Of a stretch of DNA of 64,000 nucleotides, positions 1-12,101 are shown piece by piece. Origin of the DNA: Galbula dea. Its lineage: Eukaryota; Chordata; Aves; Piciformes; Galbulidae. The stretch lies in the NCBI GenBank assembly GCA_013399015.1, contig VWZX01006232.1:80743-144742 (forward strand). Reading direction: 5' to 3'. Numbering within the stretch: position 1 is the first letter of the stretch; the number at the start of each line of letters is the position of its first letter. The position numbers and the translations under genes are program-made. The notes beneath the pieces were generated by a model. That model was not told the DNA's origin and searched no databases. It worked only from the letters and a program-made list of their open reading frames with translations.

Positions 1-1367
1 ATTGCCATTTCCTATTGCTGGATTATCTTGGTCTTTGACATGGGTAGTGCCCGGCCTCACCTGCTTGCTGTGTCGTTTGGCAAGGCCTCAGAGACAAAAG
101 ATTCTTTTGTAGCTTCATCTGATGACTTCTGTGGAAGTGCCTGTCAAACGGTAGAGCCAGCCCTTGTCTGAAGGGTGGGGCTCCCTCCCATTCCATTTCC
201 CGTGGATGAAAATGAATCAGATAGTTAATTTTTCACCATAAAAATGCCCAAATTTTAAGTTTCAACCAATTTACTTTAGCAGGATCATCTCTGGTTGCTT
301 TAATTCTGGAATCACCTAATAAAGTTAGATGTAAGAACATCCACACAGGTATTTTTTTTCATTGGCTTAATTAAATTGGGTAAAAAATAATTTAGCCTAA
401 GTTCAGCTTCCTTGCAGAGACAGGGCAGGTTTTTACCTGCACTCTGTATCTTCTTGTCCAGATTGAGACTGTTTTGCACATGCTCATTTTGCTTTTCTGA
501 GTGTGTGATAGTGTTTTAGCAGTTATTTCTGAGCTTGGCTCAGACCTACATTTTCTATTCAGTGAGCCAGATGATTCCCTCTGTTCAGCTCTGTAATTAT
601 TTCCTTTATTCTTCTCTTTAATTATGTTCCTGGAACACTGTGGTAATGCACTGTAGGGTATATTTTACCCATGTATATAGATTGGAATGTGTGTTATTCT
701 TCAAAGTTGGCTCCATACATCTTTTAGGTGCATTTCTCCTCATAATTCTGAAGATCACAAGGGCTCCCTGAACATTTCAGGAGAGTTAGACCAAGGAGCA
801 TCCCTAATAAAATGACTTCCAGCAAGCAGTCAGTGCAGTTACCTTATCACTTATCGTGGACTATGTCAGGAAATTTTGTTTTCCAAAGAAGAAGAGTGTT
901 GCTTAAGATCAGAAAACATTTCTGAGAGAGAGGAGTGTGATTCCTGCCACCAGCAGCCCTGTCATGTGCTCAATGACTATTTTAAGACAGGAGCCTGTTT
1001 ACCTGCTCAGACTCCCACAGTTGCATTCCCCATTGGTATAAGCATTGACTCTGGTGGAGTTACACCCACTCGTGCCAGCAGGGAAGAATTTGGCCCAGAG
1101 GCCCTATTCCAGTGCCATCAAAACCAAAGCCAAGCTTTTATGGATCCCTTTTTTTGTTGTTGTTGTTCAAAAATACCACCCTCAATTCTTTCTTTTTTAT
1201 CCCAAAGGTGTTGCAGTTTGCTCTGGATCCTAAATGACTTCATTACATCTGATAGCTGCAAATTGCATGGGATTCCCTCAGCACATCCAACAATAAAATG
1301 GAGGAAAATGAAACCTTTGTATTTGGTAAATGCTTAAAATTCACTTTTCTTTCCCCTCTCTCCCCAG
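1..1367 (+). other. NEMP2: NEMP2 intron 1, 3' part
   Basis: AT-rich sequence with no splice-bounded coding block and no CpG enrichment. The signal-peptide exon and promoter therefore probably lie upstream of the window. A short (GTT)n stretch near 1155-1166 is the only repeat I noticed. Open frames over this stretch show no family signature. Confidence 0.6.
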
Positions 1368-1483
1368 GTAGAAACTGTAGCTTCCTGCAAGAAATGGATG
1401 TCATCCAGAACCAGGATGAAGCCTGCTACTGCTATGTACAAAACAGAACCGTGCGCTTACAGTATGTCTGGTCAACTCTTCAG
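1368..1483 (+). CDS. NEMP2: NEMP2 exon 2
   Basis: The acceptor is a pyrimidine tract ending CTCCCCAG and the donor is CAG|GTAAGAG. The exon starts with the last two bases of a split codon and ends on a codon boundary. It encodes RNCSFLQEMD...VWSTLQ, which aligns in position with the start of the NEMP1 lumenal domain just after the signal peptide. It contains closely spaced cysteines (CYCY) and two glycosylation sequons (NCS, NRT). Confidence 0.88.
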
Positions 1484-4400
1484 GTAAGAGGCTGTTTTAG
1501 GGAGCATTCAGGTGGGCAAGACATTCCACCTGACCTGCTGCCAGCAAAAGGTGTCATCAGAGAGCAGGAGCAAAGTACTATCTCTGTGGAATTAGTAGTT
1601 GGAGTGGTGTCTAGGTAGGACCAGGATAAGATGGTGATCACAGCATTGTGATCCTCCCAGTTCAGATGCAGTGAGGTTTGGTCTCTCTTTGTCAGCTGGC
1701 AATCAGGCTTGGCAGCATGATGCCACACAAACAGGATCTTAGTGTTGTGTACTATTTTGTTGCATGTTTTTTTTCTGCTGATGGATCACTGCTAAGCTCT
1801 GCAAGAAATGGTTTTGCTTATCACCCAAATGCCTTTGGAAAACTTCAGTCTGGGAATAGATGCAGCTCTGTGACTCACTCGCTGTCACGCAGCAGGCCAC
1901 AGGATAGGAACCAGAGGTGCATTTTTAGATTGTGACTAATGAAAAAGCAGCAGTGGCAGTGCATTTCAGTTTTTCTGAGTAACAGAGGGTCATCTCACTA
2001 CAAGAAAGAGATTAAAAGACATTAAAGTGCTGGAACATGTCCAAAAGAAGGGTAACAATGCTACCCGAGCACAAGCCTGTTGAGGAGCAGCTGAAAGAGC
2101 TGGGGTTATTTAGCCTGGAGAAGAGGAGGCTCAGGGGAGGCCTCCTCACTCTCTACAAGTACCTGAAAGGAGGTTGGAGCAAGGTGGAGGTTGGTCTCTT
2201 CTCCCAGGTGACTAGTGATAGGAGAAGAGGAAATGGCCTCAAGTTGTGCCAGGGGAGGTTCAGGTTGGCTCTTAGATAAAAAATGTTTTCCCTGCAAGAG
2301 TGGTTAAGCACTGAAGAAGGCTTCCCAGGGCAGTGGTGGTCACCAGTCCTAGAAGTGTTTTAAAAACATGTAGACATGGCACTTACAGACACAGGTTAGT
2401 GAGTGGGGTGGTGTTGGGTCGAGGGTTGCACTTGAGGATCTCCAGAAGTCTTTTCCAACCTTCATGATTCAATGATCTTACAAGAAACATGGTTAGAGAT
2501 TAGCTCAAGACAATATAAAAACACATTCAAGAGTGAAAGCAGTAATAGCTATTGGAACAAGCTGCCTATCTGTGTGGTTTCTTTTTTAACCCCTTTGGGA
2601 AGTATGTCTCAAGGCAAGGGAAGAAAAAGTTTTACCTCATCTCTCTTGGAGGAATTTTCTCTCAGGTAGAAGGAACTGGAACATCTTTTTGTTTGTTCCC
2701 AAGACTGTTTTCCTTAGGAACATTCTGCAGATGTCTCTGTGAATGGTAGCAAGAGTTCAGGTGCTGAAACCCTCCAGCAGTCACACAAGTTTTCCTAGAA
2801 TAAATGCTTTGAAGCAGGAAGTCCAGATTGTTCCCACAACAAATTGCTTGCTGACGTGATGTCTGCTATCACATCACTATTTTGTAGATGGCTTTTTGTT
2901 GTCTCAGAGGCCCAGATGAAAAGCTCACAATGAATCACAGTCTTCAGGAAGATCATCCTCTCTTAGAAGGTCAACAAGATCTTTTACCACTTTGGTGGGG
3001 GAGGATGCTAGGAACTAGCAAGAAACCCCAAAACACCCAACAGGAGTGTGCTTATATTTAAATTTCTGGCTACAATATCTTTCATCCCTCTTCTGTCCCC
3101 AAGATGAAGGCTGCATTATTAACTACAAGAAAAGCATGTCCAATGTCTTACAGTTCAGGAGGGGAATGGAGAAGCATATGAACATCCACAAAAGAAAGTG
3201 TGGTCAAAGTATTACTGGTTTTGGTAGAAAACTGGGTGGGGACAAGTGTCATGGTAAAACCCAAGCCACTGAACCACCCCCTAGAACTCAGCTGACATTG
3301 AGTTCTCTGAATCACTTTGTAAGGCCTAAAAATTAATCTTTGTACAGTATTAATAACCCATATTAAACAACAGAGAATTGCACTAGCTTTTTTAGTCTCA
3401 AGCTCTCTCTACTGGTTTTCATTATCACATGTATGGTTTATATGCTACATACCTCAGAACACCCAACCCAGTAACTCTGAGTTCCTTCTGCTGTTTTGTT
3501 TCTAGGTAGAAGTTAAGAGCACAGAAATGTTCAGGTTTGAGCCTCTGTCAGAAGCAAGCAACTGTCGTAATTCAGAAACTGTGTTTGAGTTTGCTGCATG
3601 TGCTGTTCAGATCTTCTGGAAACCACAGACATCTAGAGAAACTTCCATAAGCATCAAAGAATATGGAGAGGATATTTGTTTCAAAATACAGCCCTTCAGC
3701 AAAACCAAACCATACACAGTGAGTGTGAAACGAGAAAGTAAGTACAAAAGCTTTTGGTTGAGCTTGGTCTTGCCACTGTTATGGAGTGCACCATTCCAGC
3801 TCCTAACAGTCTGTGATCACTTGTGCAGATGCTTGGGGCTTTGCTGTTGATATTTTATGTAATCAGCATTTCAGCTTGAATTAGCCTCCAGTCCATTTTT
3901 ATTCTTCTTTCTCCCCAGTGCTAGATGGAAAGCTCTTGTTCTTGTTTGTAGCTGGAATTTTGCTGTTCCATTTTGCCAGCAGCTTGAGCAGGTGAGTAGC
4001 AGCTGCTGCTTTTGCCCTTTCCCAAAGCCTCTGCATCTTTGGCCTGTTTTCTAAGGTGGAGAGGTGGTTCTCTGGGAAAGTGAAAAGGAAACTGAACATG
4101 TGTTTAAAACTTCTGTCTGTGCTGCACTCTCATCAATCACTTAGCTGCATTAGGGTTCTTGTATCTTCACAGGATCTTGTGCTTCCTGCACTGGGCAACA
4201 CCAAGACAATCCTCAGAGAGCAATTATGTGGGCTCAGAAAAATTCCCTTTCCCTTTGTAGGCCACTGAGGTTGGCTGAATGCTAAATGATGCCTTCCTGC
4301 AGCAAGAAGTGCTTAGGGTGAGGTCAACTGGGACCTCCTCTGCCTCCACCTTTGTGCCAGGCTTTCCCCATTGTTCTACTGAGGCACATTTTGCATAGCA

Positions 4401-7400
4401 TGTAATAGTGCACATAAACACCTGTCCTGTGAGTTCAAACCAAACTGAGTCATAAATCATTAGGAGGCAGCTCTAAAACAAGCAGAGCAGCAATGGATTG
4501 TGTAGAGTTAACTCTGAATAAAACAGTCAGGGTTTATAAAGGCATAAGCTTAGAAAAAGAACCTTGAGGGGTTTACATTTTACATTAAAACACAACTTTT
4601 CTTGCAGTACAGAACCATATTGGTACATAAAAGGAAACTAAATTATTAGAAACTCAAAGGTCAGTGAACTCAGAAGTAGTGTGAGCTTTAAAAAACCCCC
4701 ACTGACAGCTCTAATGAGAGAACTCTAGCCTGCCAGAATTCAGGAAGCATCTGGACAATGCTCTTAGATACATGCTGTGATTTTTGGGGTTGTCCTGTGC
4801 ACAGACAGGACCTGGACTCCATGATCCTTGGGATCATTCTATGATTGTAGTCACCTAGAGGGAATCTGTTGGGATTTTTTCCTTACACAGATCTTCTGGG
4901 CCTGTTAACCATGTAACTACAACTCTAGCTTAGGGCTCTGTTAAGTTCTTAGTGAAGATCACTGCTATTTTGACACATGGTGGTATCTTAAGCAATTCCA
5001 AATTACACTTCTCACCATATTCTTCTCTTGTTCTCTTACAGGAGTACCAAGGTTTTTTACCTTTCTGGAATAATTCTGGGTGTCCTTGCTCTGCTAGTCT
5101 TTGTCCTGTTGACATTTAAAAGGTTTATTCCAAGGGTAAATCTGCATTTATAAAACAAAATAATCATAAGCATCAACATCATAATATAGGAAGTGAAGAG
5201 TACAGAGCCAGATTCTGACCTTGCTCTGGTGTTGTGGCCAGGTAACTGCACTGAAATGACTGCAGGATTGCTTGCATCAAGTAAATGTGATTAGGTCAGA
5301 ATCAAGTTGTACTTAGCTTGCTCCTGAGTACAAGCTAAACAGGAGACTGTCAATCTACAACAAGAATTTATTCTGAAACAAATTATTTTTACTGGACTGG
5401 AGCTAAGCTTACTTTTGGATCTATCAATCTAAACCAAAATATAGTTTGTGGCAACTGGGGGGAGATTCTCTTCCCTTCACCAGAGACAGTTAGTTCATTG
5501 CAAGGCAGATGTGAATTTTTCCTTTGCTTTTAAGAAGTGCATTCCTACAATATTGCTGAGATCTGCTCCCTGGGAACACACTGCAATAGGTTTATACCAT
5601 CACACACACACACAGAGTGATGCAGTTGCTCCCCTGAGAATTGATACTGTTTAGTTGCAGTGTGCAGAGCAAGACTAACATAGAGGATAAGCCCTGTACC
5701 ACATCTGGGTTTGCCTGTGAGTTGCCTTGCACACATTGGTCCCAATTCTGACTTGATTGGGTTTTATTTTTTAAAGTTTGGGGGTTTAAAAGTTTTTTTT
5801 TTTCTTTATTATTATTTCCAGCACAGTACCTTCTGGATCTTAATGAGTGGCTGCTGGATGTCCTCCCTCTATTTTATGTATTACTTCAAAGAGAATGTGC
5901 AGTGGTTGTGGTCTGAACACAGATACTACTTGTTAGGTAAGAAAATGATCCAAAACTGGGCTGCAGATTTTGGGTTCATTTAGTTCTTCAATGACAACCT
6001 GCCCAGAAAAACCAAAATCCAAGTTCATCATTTATGGAACACTTTTTTTTTCTCCTAAGCCATAGACCATGGAATATTCCAGAGTTCCTAATCCACTCAA
6101 ATGAGTGTTTACTCACATTGTACCATTAGGTTTTTGCTGTTCTCCCAAGTGACAGCGTGAGAGGAAAGGGCCTCAAGTTGCACCAGGAGAGGTTTAGGTT
6201 GGACATTAGGAACAATTTATTCTCCTATAGGCTGCCCAGGGCAGTAGTGGAGTCATCAGCTCTGGGAGGATTGAAAAGACATGGAGATGTGGTGCTGAGG
6301 GAGGTGGTTTTGGGGTGATTTGGCAGTGTTAGGTTAACTGTTGGACTCGGTGATCTCAGAGGTCTTTTCCAACCTTAATGATTCTGTGACTGAATAAGGA
6401 GTTTGACATAGTGGGCCAGTAACAGCTTGAAGAGCATATCTTTCCTGTGTTATGTTCACTGATTTGCCATTACCTACCTGCCCTGTAACAGCAAAAGAGC
6501 AGCTCCACTGGTTTGTCTGTTGCTGGATACATAAACTGCAAACTGGATGTGGCTGCAGGGGCTGACAAATCTACTGACCTGGCACCTGCCTCGGTGGTCT
6601 TGCACAGGGAGAATTCATCTGCAGCTCTTAGCATTAGCTGCAGGCTGTTCAGAGATCACCTCATGACCCCTCTGCACACTTCTGAAACAGAAAGCAGATA
6701 CAACATCCTGCAGCTATCTGTAAGACAACACAAGGAACAGCACTTGTAAGCTCTGTGAACCAAGCTAATGAAATTTGTAGGAGTAGTTTGGGTCTTTTCC
6801 TCCATGTCCTTCTTTTCTGTCTCTACAGGGTATTTCCTGGCTGTTGGAATTACCAGCTTTGCCATTTGCTATCAGCATGGGCCACTTACCACTGAACTGA
6901 GCATAAACTTGTTCACCTGGATGCTACAATTAACAGCCTTTGTCTTGATTTATTGTGGAGTCACCATACCTCAGGTTGCTTATGCAGTGATAGCAGTCAG
7001 CCTTTGTTCCAAAGGCCTGGGTTACCCCCTGGGTGCTGCTTGGCACAGAGTCAGGTTTGTATGGAACTGGGAATGTCCAGCTCCCTGGATCACCAGGGAA
7101 TACTGGAGGCTGTTCATGGAAAAACCCCTTACACTGCAGTTATGCTTTAGGGATTACTAGTAGCCCTGAGACAAAGGAATTCTTTTTCATTTGGGAGTTT
7201 TAAGCTGTTCTTGAGGATGGAGAAATGTGACTATGCTCTTCAGTACCAACATAGCACCTAGTCCATAGCATATGGTAACCAAAACGTTTCTGTTTGGTTG
7301 AGGGAGTAGACTGCAGCAATACTGCCTTGCTTTCATGTGTGGTGAGAGGATCTGCAGGTAACTTGTCCTGAATTCTATGGGATAAGCCAGGTACTGTCAC

Positions 7401-10400
7401 CAAGGAAGCAGCTTTTAAAAAGGGACAGTCCTTGTAGATTAGTCTAGAGATCAAAGACTAAAAACCCATGTCCACAGAAACAGTGGTTTCCATTGCTTTT
7501 AGCTTTCCCAGGTTATTATCCTCCAAGTAGATGTCTGCCTTTAATTGGTGGAAACAAATCTATTGCCACTCTGGAGACATTGCCCTGTTTTCCCAGAGCC
7601 CCATTTATACTGTGGCATCTGGAACAGGAACTGCTTGCAGTGGTTAGATCTTAGTTTGCTAAGTGTTTTCATTAACAATATGGCAACAAGGTGTTTGCTC
7701 ATCCTCCCATTTGAAGCATAAATGCAAAACCACACTTAAATGAAGACACACAAATGCAACACTCAAAAGGAGGATCCTGAAAAGTCCTGCTAATTTACAT
7801 GGGGTTTTTTTACCTGCAGTGGTGGCATCCAGATTCAGAGTCTTTAGTGCAGACTGTTCCATAGCTGTGGACTTCTGCAGAGAACCAGGAAGAGGCAAAA
7901 GCTAGAACCCAGCATAACCAAAAAGAATAAAAGCCAAATAATTTCTTACTTTTTTTCAGTCTTTTACACATTGTTTAGTTTTGAAGAACATACTGCTTTG
8001 CTCTTATGCTCTTTGGAGATGTTGAAGTGTGGACTGGGTTGAAGCTTTTTTATTGTAGGTAGAACTTACCGTTTGTTGGAGACTTGACTTTTGCCTGCAG
8101 CTGAGAAGCACCAGCTCTTTCAAGGGCAACATACAGGATCAATCTTTACCTGCTATAAGCAGGTTCAGCTCACTCTGAAGTCAGTAAGATTTAGGTGAAG
8201 AAGTCAGAACATACCTGTTTTACCCCAAAACACTAGCTTGTTCTCCATATGGACCTCTTCTTGTTTTTCTGGTACTTCTGTAAAGCCAAAAAGCACTGAA
8301 ATACAGCTCTACAAATCTCTTAGGAGAATGATCAGGTTTTTTCCCTGTTTCAAAACACTATGCAGTAGCACCAAACTGGGAGAGCATGATGCCAGCTAAT
8401 ACACAGTCCAGAGCAGCAGATATATCAAAAAACCCCTTAAGAATCTTATGTTATTTGTGGTTAAGATCAGTACCAGTCCCACTGAGCCAGCAAGACCTTT
8501 ACCATTTGACCTGAACAAGGGGCTACAGTTCGGTCTTGCTTTTCAGGGGAAATCAGGAGGCAAGTTGAATGCTGCTGGTTGCAGCAGGTGTTTTTATACA
8601 CAGCTGAAAGTTTTATGGGCATCCAGCCCTTGCTTATCTTAACTCATCACAACATTTAAACTGAAAGCAGTTGACAGAAGGGAACAGAACATGGCAAGCT
8701 TTCTAATTGATAGCTAATTATATTATACATCGCTACGCAGCAGCTAAAAAAACATCAGATTGTAAACATTTTGGCCTCAAGACTACTCAGTTTTGTGATT
8801 TAAAGCAAGATGTAAGAGAAGCAAGCTAGTAAACAACATGAACAACTCATAACAGACTCAGCTAGCTGCTTAGCTTCAAAGTTACATATGCAGACTGGGG
8901 TTTGATTCAGCCCGTGTCTCTGCACAGACACATTTTGCATATTGCACCTAAAAATGGCTAAGCAAGCAGCTCTCTCTTTAATTCTGTGAGATTTTCAGTC
9001 CATGCATACACAATTAGGACCCGATCCAAAAAGCTGACTTGAAGCTCATGAGGTTTCATTCTGTGGAGTCCTACAGCTTCAGTTAAGACTTAGGTGAACA
9101 GGCTTGCAAAGATCAGACAACCTTGGCTTAAACTTTTCATGCAAGAATGCAGCTTGTCCTTTGGAAAAAGAATAGAAGTGATTAATGCATGTTATTAGCA
9201 GGCAGGAGAGGGAAAGGACAGACAATTATGTCCCAGAAGACCTGAGAGATACTAACTGTTTTCATTTCATTCCAGAAAAATGAAGAATCACTTTAAACCA
9301 AAGAAATTAGTGTTTAAATTCCTCACTGAAGAGGAGTATCGAGAACAAGGTGAAACAGAAACCATCAGAGCTCTGGAGGAGCTTCGCTCATTGTGCAGGA
9401 ACTCTGACTTCCCATCGTGGTTAGCTATAACCAGACTCCAGTCCCCACGCAGGTAAGAAAACCTAGCTTCTCTAGAAGAGAAAACACACTGTACAGATGC
9501 TGTTACCCAGCAAACCCAGATGCCTCTTCAGGCACTGTTAGAGGTGCCTTTATCTTGCATGCAGTCAGATGTGCTGGTAGCTTTAGCTTCTTGAGGAATC
9601 CCACTGAAGATCACAGCCACACCTCTGAAGGATATTACTTGCTGGTGGTATTAAACCCTATGCATGTGCCTCCCTGACCATAAAAGACTTCTGAGAGTTT
9701 GCAGACGTTCACAGCTAACTCATGGCAGTAGCAGCTTTCACAAGTTAGCCAGCTGCAAAGGCTTGGCCTTTCCCACAGAACCAAGAGGCAGAATTTCAAA
9801 AGAGCCCCAGTCATAGAATCATGAAATTTGGGAAAGACCTCCAAGATCATCGAGTCCAACCACTAACCTAGCACTGCCAAGTCACCACTAAACCGTGTCC
9901 CTCAGAACCATATCTCCAAGGCTTTTCAATCCCTCCAGGGATGGCAACTCCACCCCTGCCCTGGGCAGCCTGGGCCAGTGCCTAACCACTCTTTCAGGAA
10001 AGAAATTGTTCCTAATATCCAAGCTGAAACTGCCCCTGGCACAACTTGAGGCTGTTTCCTCTCATCCTGCTGCTTGTTACCTGGGAGAAGAGACCAGCTC
10101 CCCTCTGGCTCCTTTCAGGGAGTTGTAGAGAGTGAGAGTGTCTCTCCTGAGCCTCCTCTTCTCCAGACTAAACAACCCCAGTTCCCTCAGCTGCTCCTCA
10201 CAAGCCTTGTGCTCTAGACTCTTCATCAGCTTCGTTGCCCTTCTTTGGACACTCTCCAGCACTTCAATATCCTTCTCGGAGTGAGGAGCCCAAAACTGAA
10301 GCCAGGATTCAAGGTGTGGCCTCACCACTGCCCAGTACAGGAAGATGATTACTGCCCTAGTCCTGCTGGCCAGTTAGCTCAGCATGTAATCAAGAAAATC

Positions 10401-12101
10401 TTAAAATGTAGTTTCAGACCCTTTATCTTCTTGGATTGGCAGACAGACAGCCTCTCTGCCAAGTTCTAGGTATTTACTATTAAACCAGCTTATTTTGTGA
10501 GCTCCTTGCATTCTGCAGCATGACTGAAAGACACCAAAAATAAATACTAACCACAAAATACTGCCCAATGCACAAACCAAACACCTGAGGCATATTTTCT
10601 AGCCATCACTTAGTTAATTTAACAGCTCTTACACAGTGTTCACTGTAAAAAAACAAGAGCTAAGGAGGAGAACCAACAGCAGTCTGAATTAAAGTTGAGG
10701 ACCCCTTCAAGCTTCCATTAAGCATCAGAAGATAGTTTTGCCTGAAGTGGAACTGTAAAAACACAGCCAGTGCAACTCTCTTCCCCATTTAGCCTAACAG
10801 TGCTTCCAAGAGGAGCGAGGTGACAGCACTCATCTCCCAGAACTGTTCAGTCTCAAATGTAAATTATTGATCAGTTTACCAGCACTCCAGAATGTGGCTG
10901 CATTTCCTTTGCTCTTGCATTTCTCTGACGCTGTCGACACTTAGCCAGGTGTCAGAAGTGCCGTCTGTTTCCGCACGCTTGCCAGGAACCTCCAAGCTCC
11001 ATTCCATCTCTCTCTCCAATGTAGTTGCTCTCTCCAATGTAGTTGCTTGGCAGTGCTGGGCTTTGTGTTGGATTCCAATGCAGGGACAGTGCTAAATGAT
11101 GCTTTTGTCTTGCCAGACCTCCAAGTTTTGCCATTTACTTGGAGCAGCTGCAGGATTCCCAGTCTGCAGTTCCAGGTTTCACCAATAGCAGGAATTTTGG
11201 TTAAGCATTGGCACAGGCTGCCCAGGAGTCACTGTCCCCAGAGGTGCTTAAAACAGATGTGGTGCTGAGGGACATGGTTTAGTGGTGACTTGGCAGTGCT
11301 GGGTTAATGGTTGGACTTGATGATCTTCAAGGTCTCTTCCAGCCCTAATGACTCTGTGATTCTTTGGTAGGACTTGAGCTCAGCTTGCATGCAGCCCCAG
11401 AAGCAAGGTGATAGCAGAGTGAAGTTCTCACAGTTGTTCCCTTCATTAGCAATGCCAAATCACCTGAGTTCTTAACAGCCTTTGTCTTAACTACACTACA
11501 GCTTTAAGTTCTTTTTAGAAGCTCAAGTACCATCTATCCAACTGTACAAATGCTTCCTCTGGATTACAAGTACTGACAAGATGTGAAAACCCAAGTTAGA
11601 TCTTGCTTAGTCACAAGACCCTGCAGATGGCCTCCAGAAGAGCCAAAGTTACTTTGATAGAAAAGACTGAAAAGATGAGGCAGGAGAACAAATCTTCAGG
11701 GTTGTTGCCATCCATTGGCAATTCACTCCCTGTTGTTCAAGACTCCCTAGTACATACTGCCACTTCCCTTCATCTGCACTGCCTGTGGGCAAGTCCTTAG
11801 CACAGCCCTGTGTAACTGGCAGTATCTCCTGCATTTACTGTTTGGTTTTTCTCCCTTTCAAACTCTTGGCAGGTTTGCTGCTTTTGTCCTGGGATCTCCT
11901 CACATCTCACCTGCAGAAGCAAAGGCACATGATGAGGAATATGGCATTGGGAGCTCCTTCCTGGAAGAGCAGCTCTTTGAGACAAGGGCAGAATCTGAGC
12001 AAGATGTTTCAGCCAATTCCATCTATGAAGAAGAAGAGGAGGAGGAAGACAACGAAATGCATAAACAAATTCCATTTCCATATGCTACTGAGTTGCTCTG
12101 A
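1368..12101 (+). CDS. NEMP2: NEMP2, nuclear envelope integral membrane protein 2 (3' eight coding exons; exon 1 outside window)
   Basis: Eight exons (1368-1483, 3506-3737, 3919-3991, 5042-5135, 5822-5936, 6829-7054, 9276-9452, 11873-12101) join in one frame with GT-AG sites and give 420 residues before TGA. The order is the NEMP family plan (formerly TMEM194/DUF2215): a Cys-containing lumenal domain with N-glycosylation sequons NCS and NRT, a cluster of hydrophobic segments in exons 4-7, then a nucleoplasmic tail with the family signature LTEEEYREQGE, RLQSPRRF and EEYGIGS followed by an acidic run. Family members sit in the inner nuclear membrane; NEMP1 is linked to nuclear-envelope mechanics and fertility, whereas NEMP2's own role is poorly known. 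The first visible exon begins inside a codon, so the signal-peptide exon and promoter lie to the left. NEMP1 is the alternative, but the convergent MFSD6 neighbour matches the mammalian NEMP2 locus. Confidence 0.93.
2024..2477 (+). repeat. CR1 LINE 3' fragment, sense to NEMP2 (intron 2)
   Basis: The translated remnant reads EEQLKELGLFSLEKRRLRGG and then VEVGLFSQVTSDRRRGNGLK, the hallmark C-terminal part of CR1 ORF2. It ends at the typical CR1 3' terminus (TTTTCCAACCTTCATGATTC). It is 5'-truncated. Confidence 0.9.
3506..3737 (+). CDS. NEMP2: NEMP2 exon 3 (lumenal domain)
   Basis: The acceptor is GTTTCTAG and the donor is A|GTAAGT. The exon encodes 77 residues (VEVKSTEMFRFEPL... to ...YTVSVKRE), the bulk of the beta-rich lumenal domain ahead of the first membrane segment. 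The line SNCRNSETVFEFAACAVQIF holds two of its cysteines. It leaves one base to complete a Met codon with the next exon. Confidence 0.9.
3919..3991 (+). CDS. NEMP2: NEMP2 exon 4 (first membrane segment)
   Basis: A 73-base exon between a CTCCCCAG acceptor and an AG|GTGAGT donor. It encodes LDGKLLFLFVAGILLFHFAS, a hydrophobic helix ending in SSLSR, which corresponds to the LLSR motif at the same place in NEMP1. Confidence 0.9.
4774..4849 (+). repeat. CR1 3'-end fragment (intron 4)
   Basis: The run GGTTGTCCTGTGCACAGACA followed by a GGACTCCATGATCCTTGGGA-like block and ATTCTATGATTG resembles the 3' end of the CR1 subfamily also present, inverted, at 21160 and 24847. It is short and diverged. Confidence 0.55.
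5042..5135 (+). CDS. NEMP2: NEMP2 exon 5 (second membrane segment)
   Basis: The acceptor is TCTCTTACAG and the donor is AGG|GTAAAT. It encodes STKVFYLSGIILGVLALLVF and a basic end (FKRFIPR). The motif FYxSG and the KR(F/M)IP end match the NEMP1 pattern FYYSTG...KFMPK. The exon ends on a codon boundary. Confidence 0.9.
5599..5614. repeat. (CA)n microsatellite
   Basis: About seven CA units in NEMP2 intron 5. Confidence 0.8.
5822..5936 (+). CDS. NEMP2: NEMP2 exon 6 (third membrane segment)
   Basis: The acceptor is TTATTTCCAG and the donor is G|GTAAGA. It encodes HSTFWILMSGCWMSSLYFMY followed by FKENVQWLWSEHRYYLL. The GCW and YY(L/F)L motifs correspond to GGW and YLLSY in NEMP1. One base carries over to a Gly codon. 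Confidence 0.9.
6141..6395 (+). repeat. CR1 LINE 3' fragment (NEMP2 intron 6)
   Basis: Contains the CR1 blocks GGCCTCAAGTTGCACCAGGA, GGCTGCCCAGGGCAGTAGTG and the terminal TTTTCCAACCTTAATGATTC in + orientation. There is a small internal deletion between 'aacaatttattctc' and 'ggctgcccag'. Confidence 0.85.
6829..7054 (+). CDS. NEMP2: NEMP2 exon 7 (last membrane segments)
   Basis: The acceptor is CTCTACAG and the donor is AG|GTTTGT. The exon holds three hydrophobic stretches around YFLAVGITSFAICY, LFTWMLQLTAFVLIYCGV and QVAYAVIAVSLC. The motifs YxxGPL and SINLxTWxLQL are near-diagnostic of the NEMP family. Confidence 0.92.
7055..9275 (+). other. NEMP2: NEMP2 intron 7, no recognisable element
   Basis: I saw no CR1 signature, coding block or long simple repeat in these 2.2 kb. 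Confidence 0.5.
9276..9452 (+). CDS. NEMP2: NEMP2 exon 8 (nucleoplasmic tail)
   Basis: The acceptor is TTCATTCCAG and the donor is AG|GTAAGA. It starts in a basic stretch (RKMKNHFKPKK), then has FLTEEEYREQGETETIRALE and ends SWLAITRLQSPRR. This is the conserved post-membrane block of the family. Confidence 0.92.
9810..10372 (-). repeat. CR1 LINE fragment, antisense to NEMP2 (intron 8)
   Basis: On the minus strand it reads as the ORF2 C-terminus, including KDIEVLESVQRRATKLMKSL and EEQLRELGLFSLEKRRLR. It begins on the + strand with the inverted 3' end TCATAGAATCATGAAATTTG. It runs on into the upstream CR1 block (CTGCCCTAGTCCTGCTGG). Confidence 0.92.
11012..11047. repeat. 18-bp perfect tandem duplication
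   Basis: Two adjacent identical copies of CTCTCCAATGTAGTTGCT (11012-11029 and 11030-11047) in NEMP2 intron 8. Confidence 0.85.
11188..11366 (+). repeat. CR1 LINE 3'-end fragment (NEMP2 intron 8)
   Basis: Has TTAAGCATTGGCACAGGCTG, then GGGACATGGTTTAGTGGTGA and the terminal block CTTCCAGCCCTAATGACTCT, in + orientation. Only the last ~180 bases of the element are present. Confidence 0.85.
11873..12101 (+). CDS. NEMP2: NEMP2 exon 9 (C-terminus and stop)
   Basis: The acceptor is CTCTTGGCAG. The exon encodes FAAFVLGSPHISPAEAKAHD, then EEYGIGSSFLEEQLF and an acidic run made mostly of GAA/GAG codons (12025-12054), ending PYATELL with TGA at 12099-12101. SPxR|FAxFVxGSxHxxPxE and the EYGxGS motif match NEMP1. 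Confidence 0.92.

Noticed and set aside
876..1337. 153-codon open frame in the first kilobase
   Set aside because: Starts at TTG, has no splice logic toward NEMP2 exon 2 in the required phase and no family resemblance; intronic chance frame.
3046..3336. Frame with a KHMNIHKRKCG stretch suggesting a zinc finger
   Set aside because: No C2H2 spacing or repeated linker; lies inside NEMP2 intron 2.
1368..12101. NEMP1 as the identity of the left gene
   Set aside because: The family match alone allows it, but the convergent MFSD6 neighbour is specific to NEMP2 in mammals.
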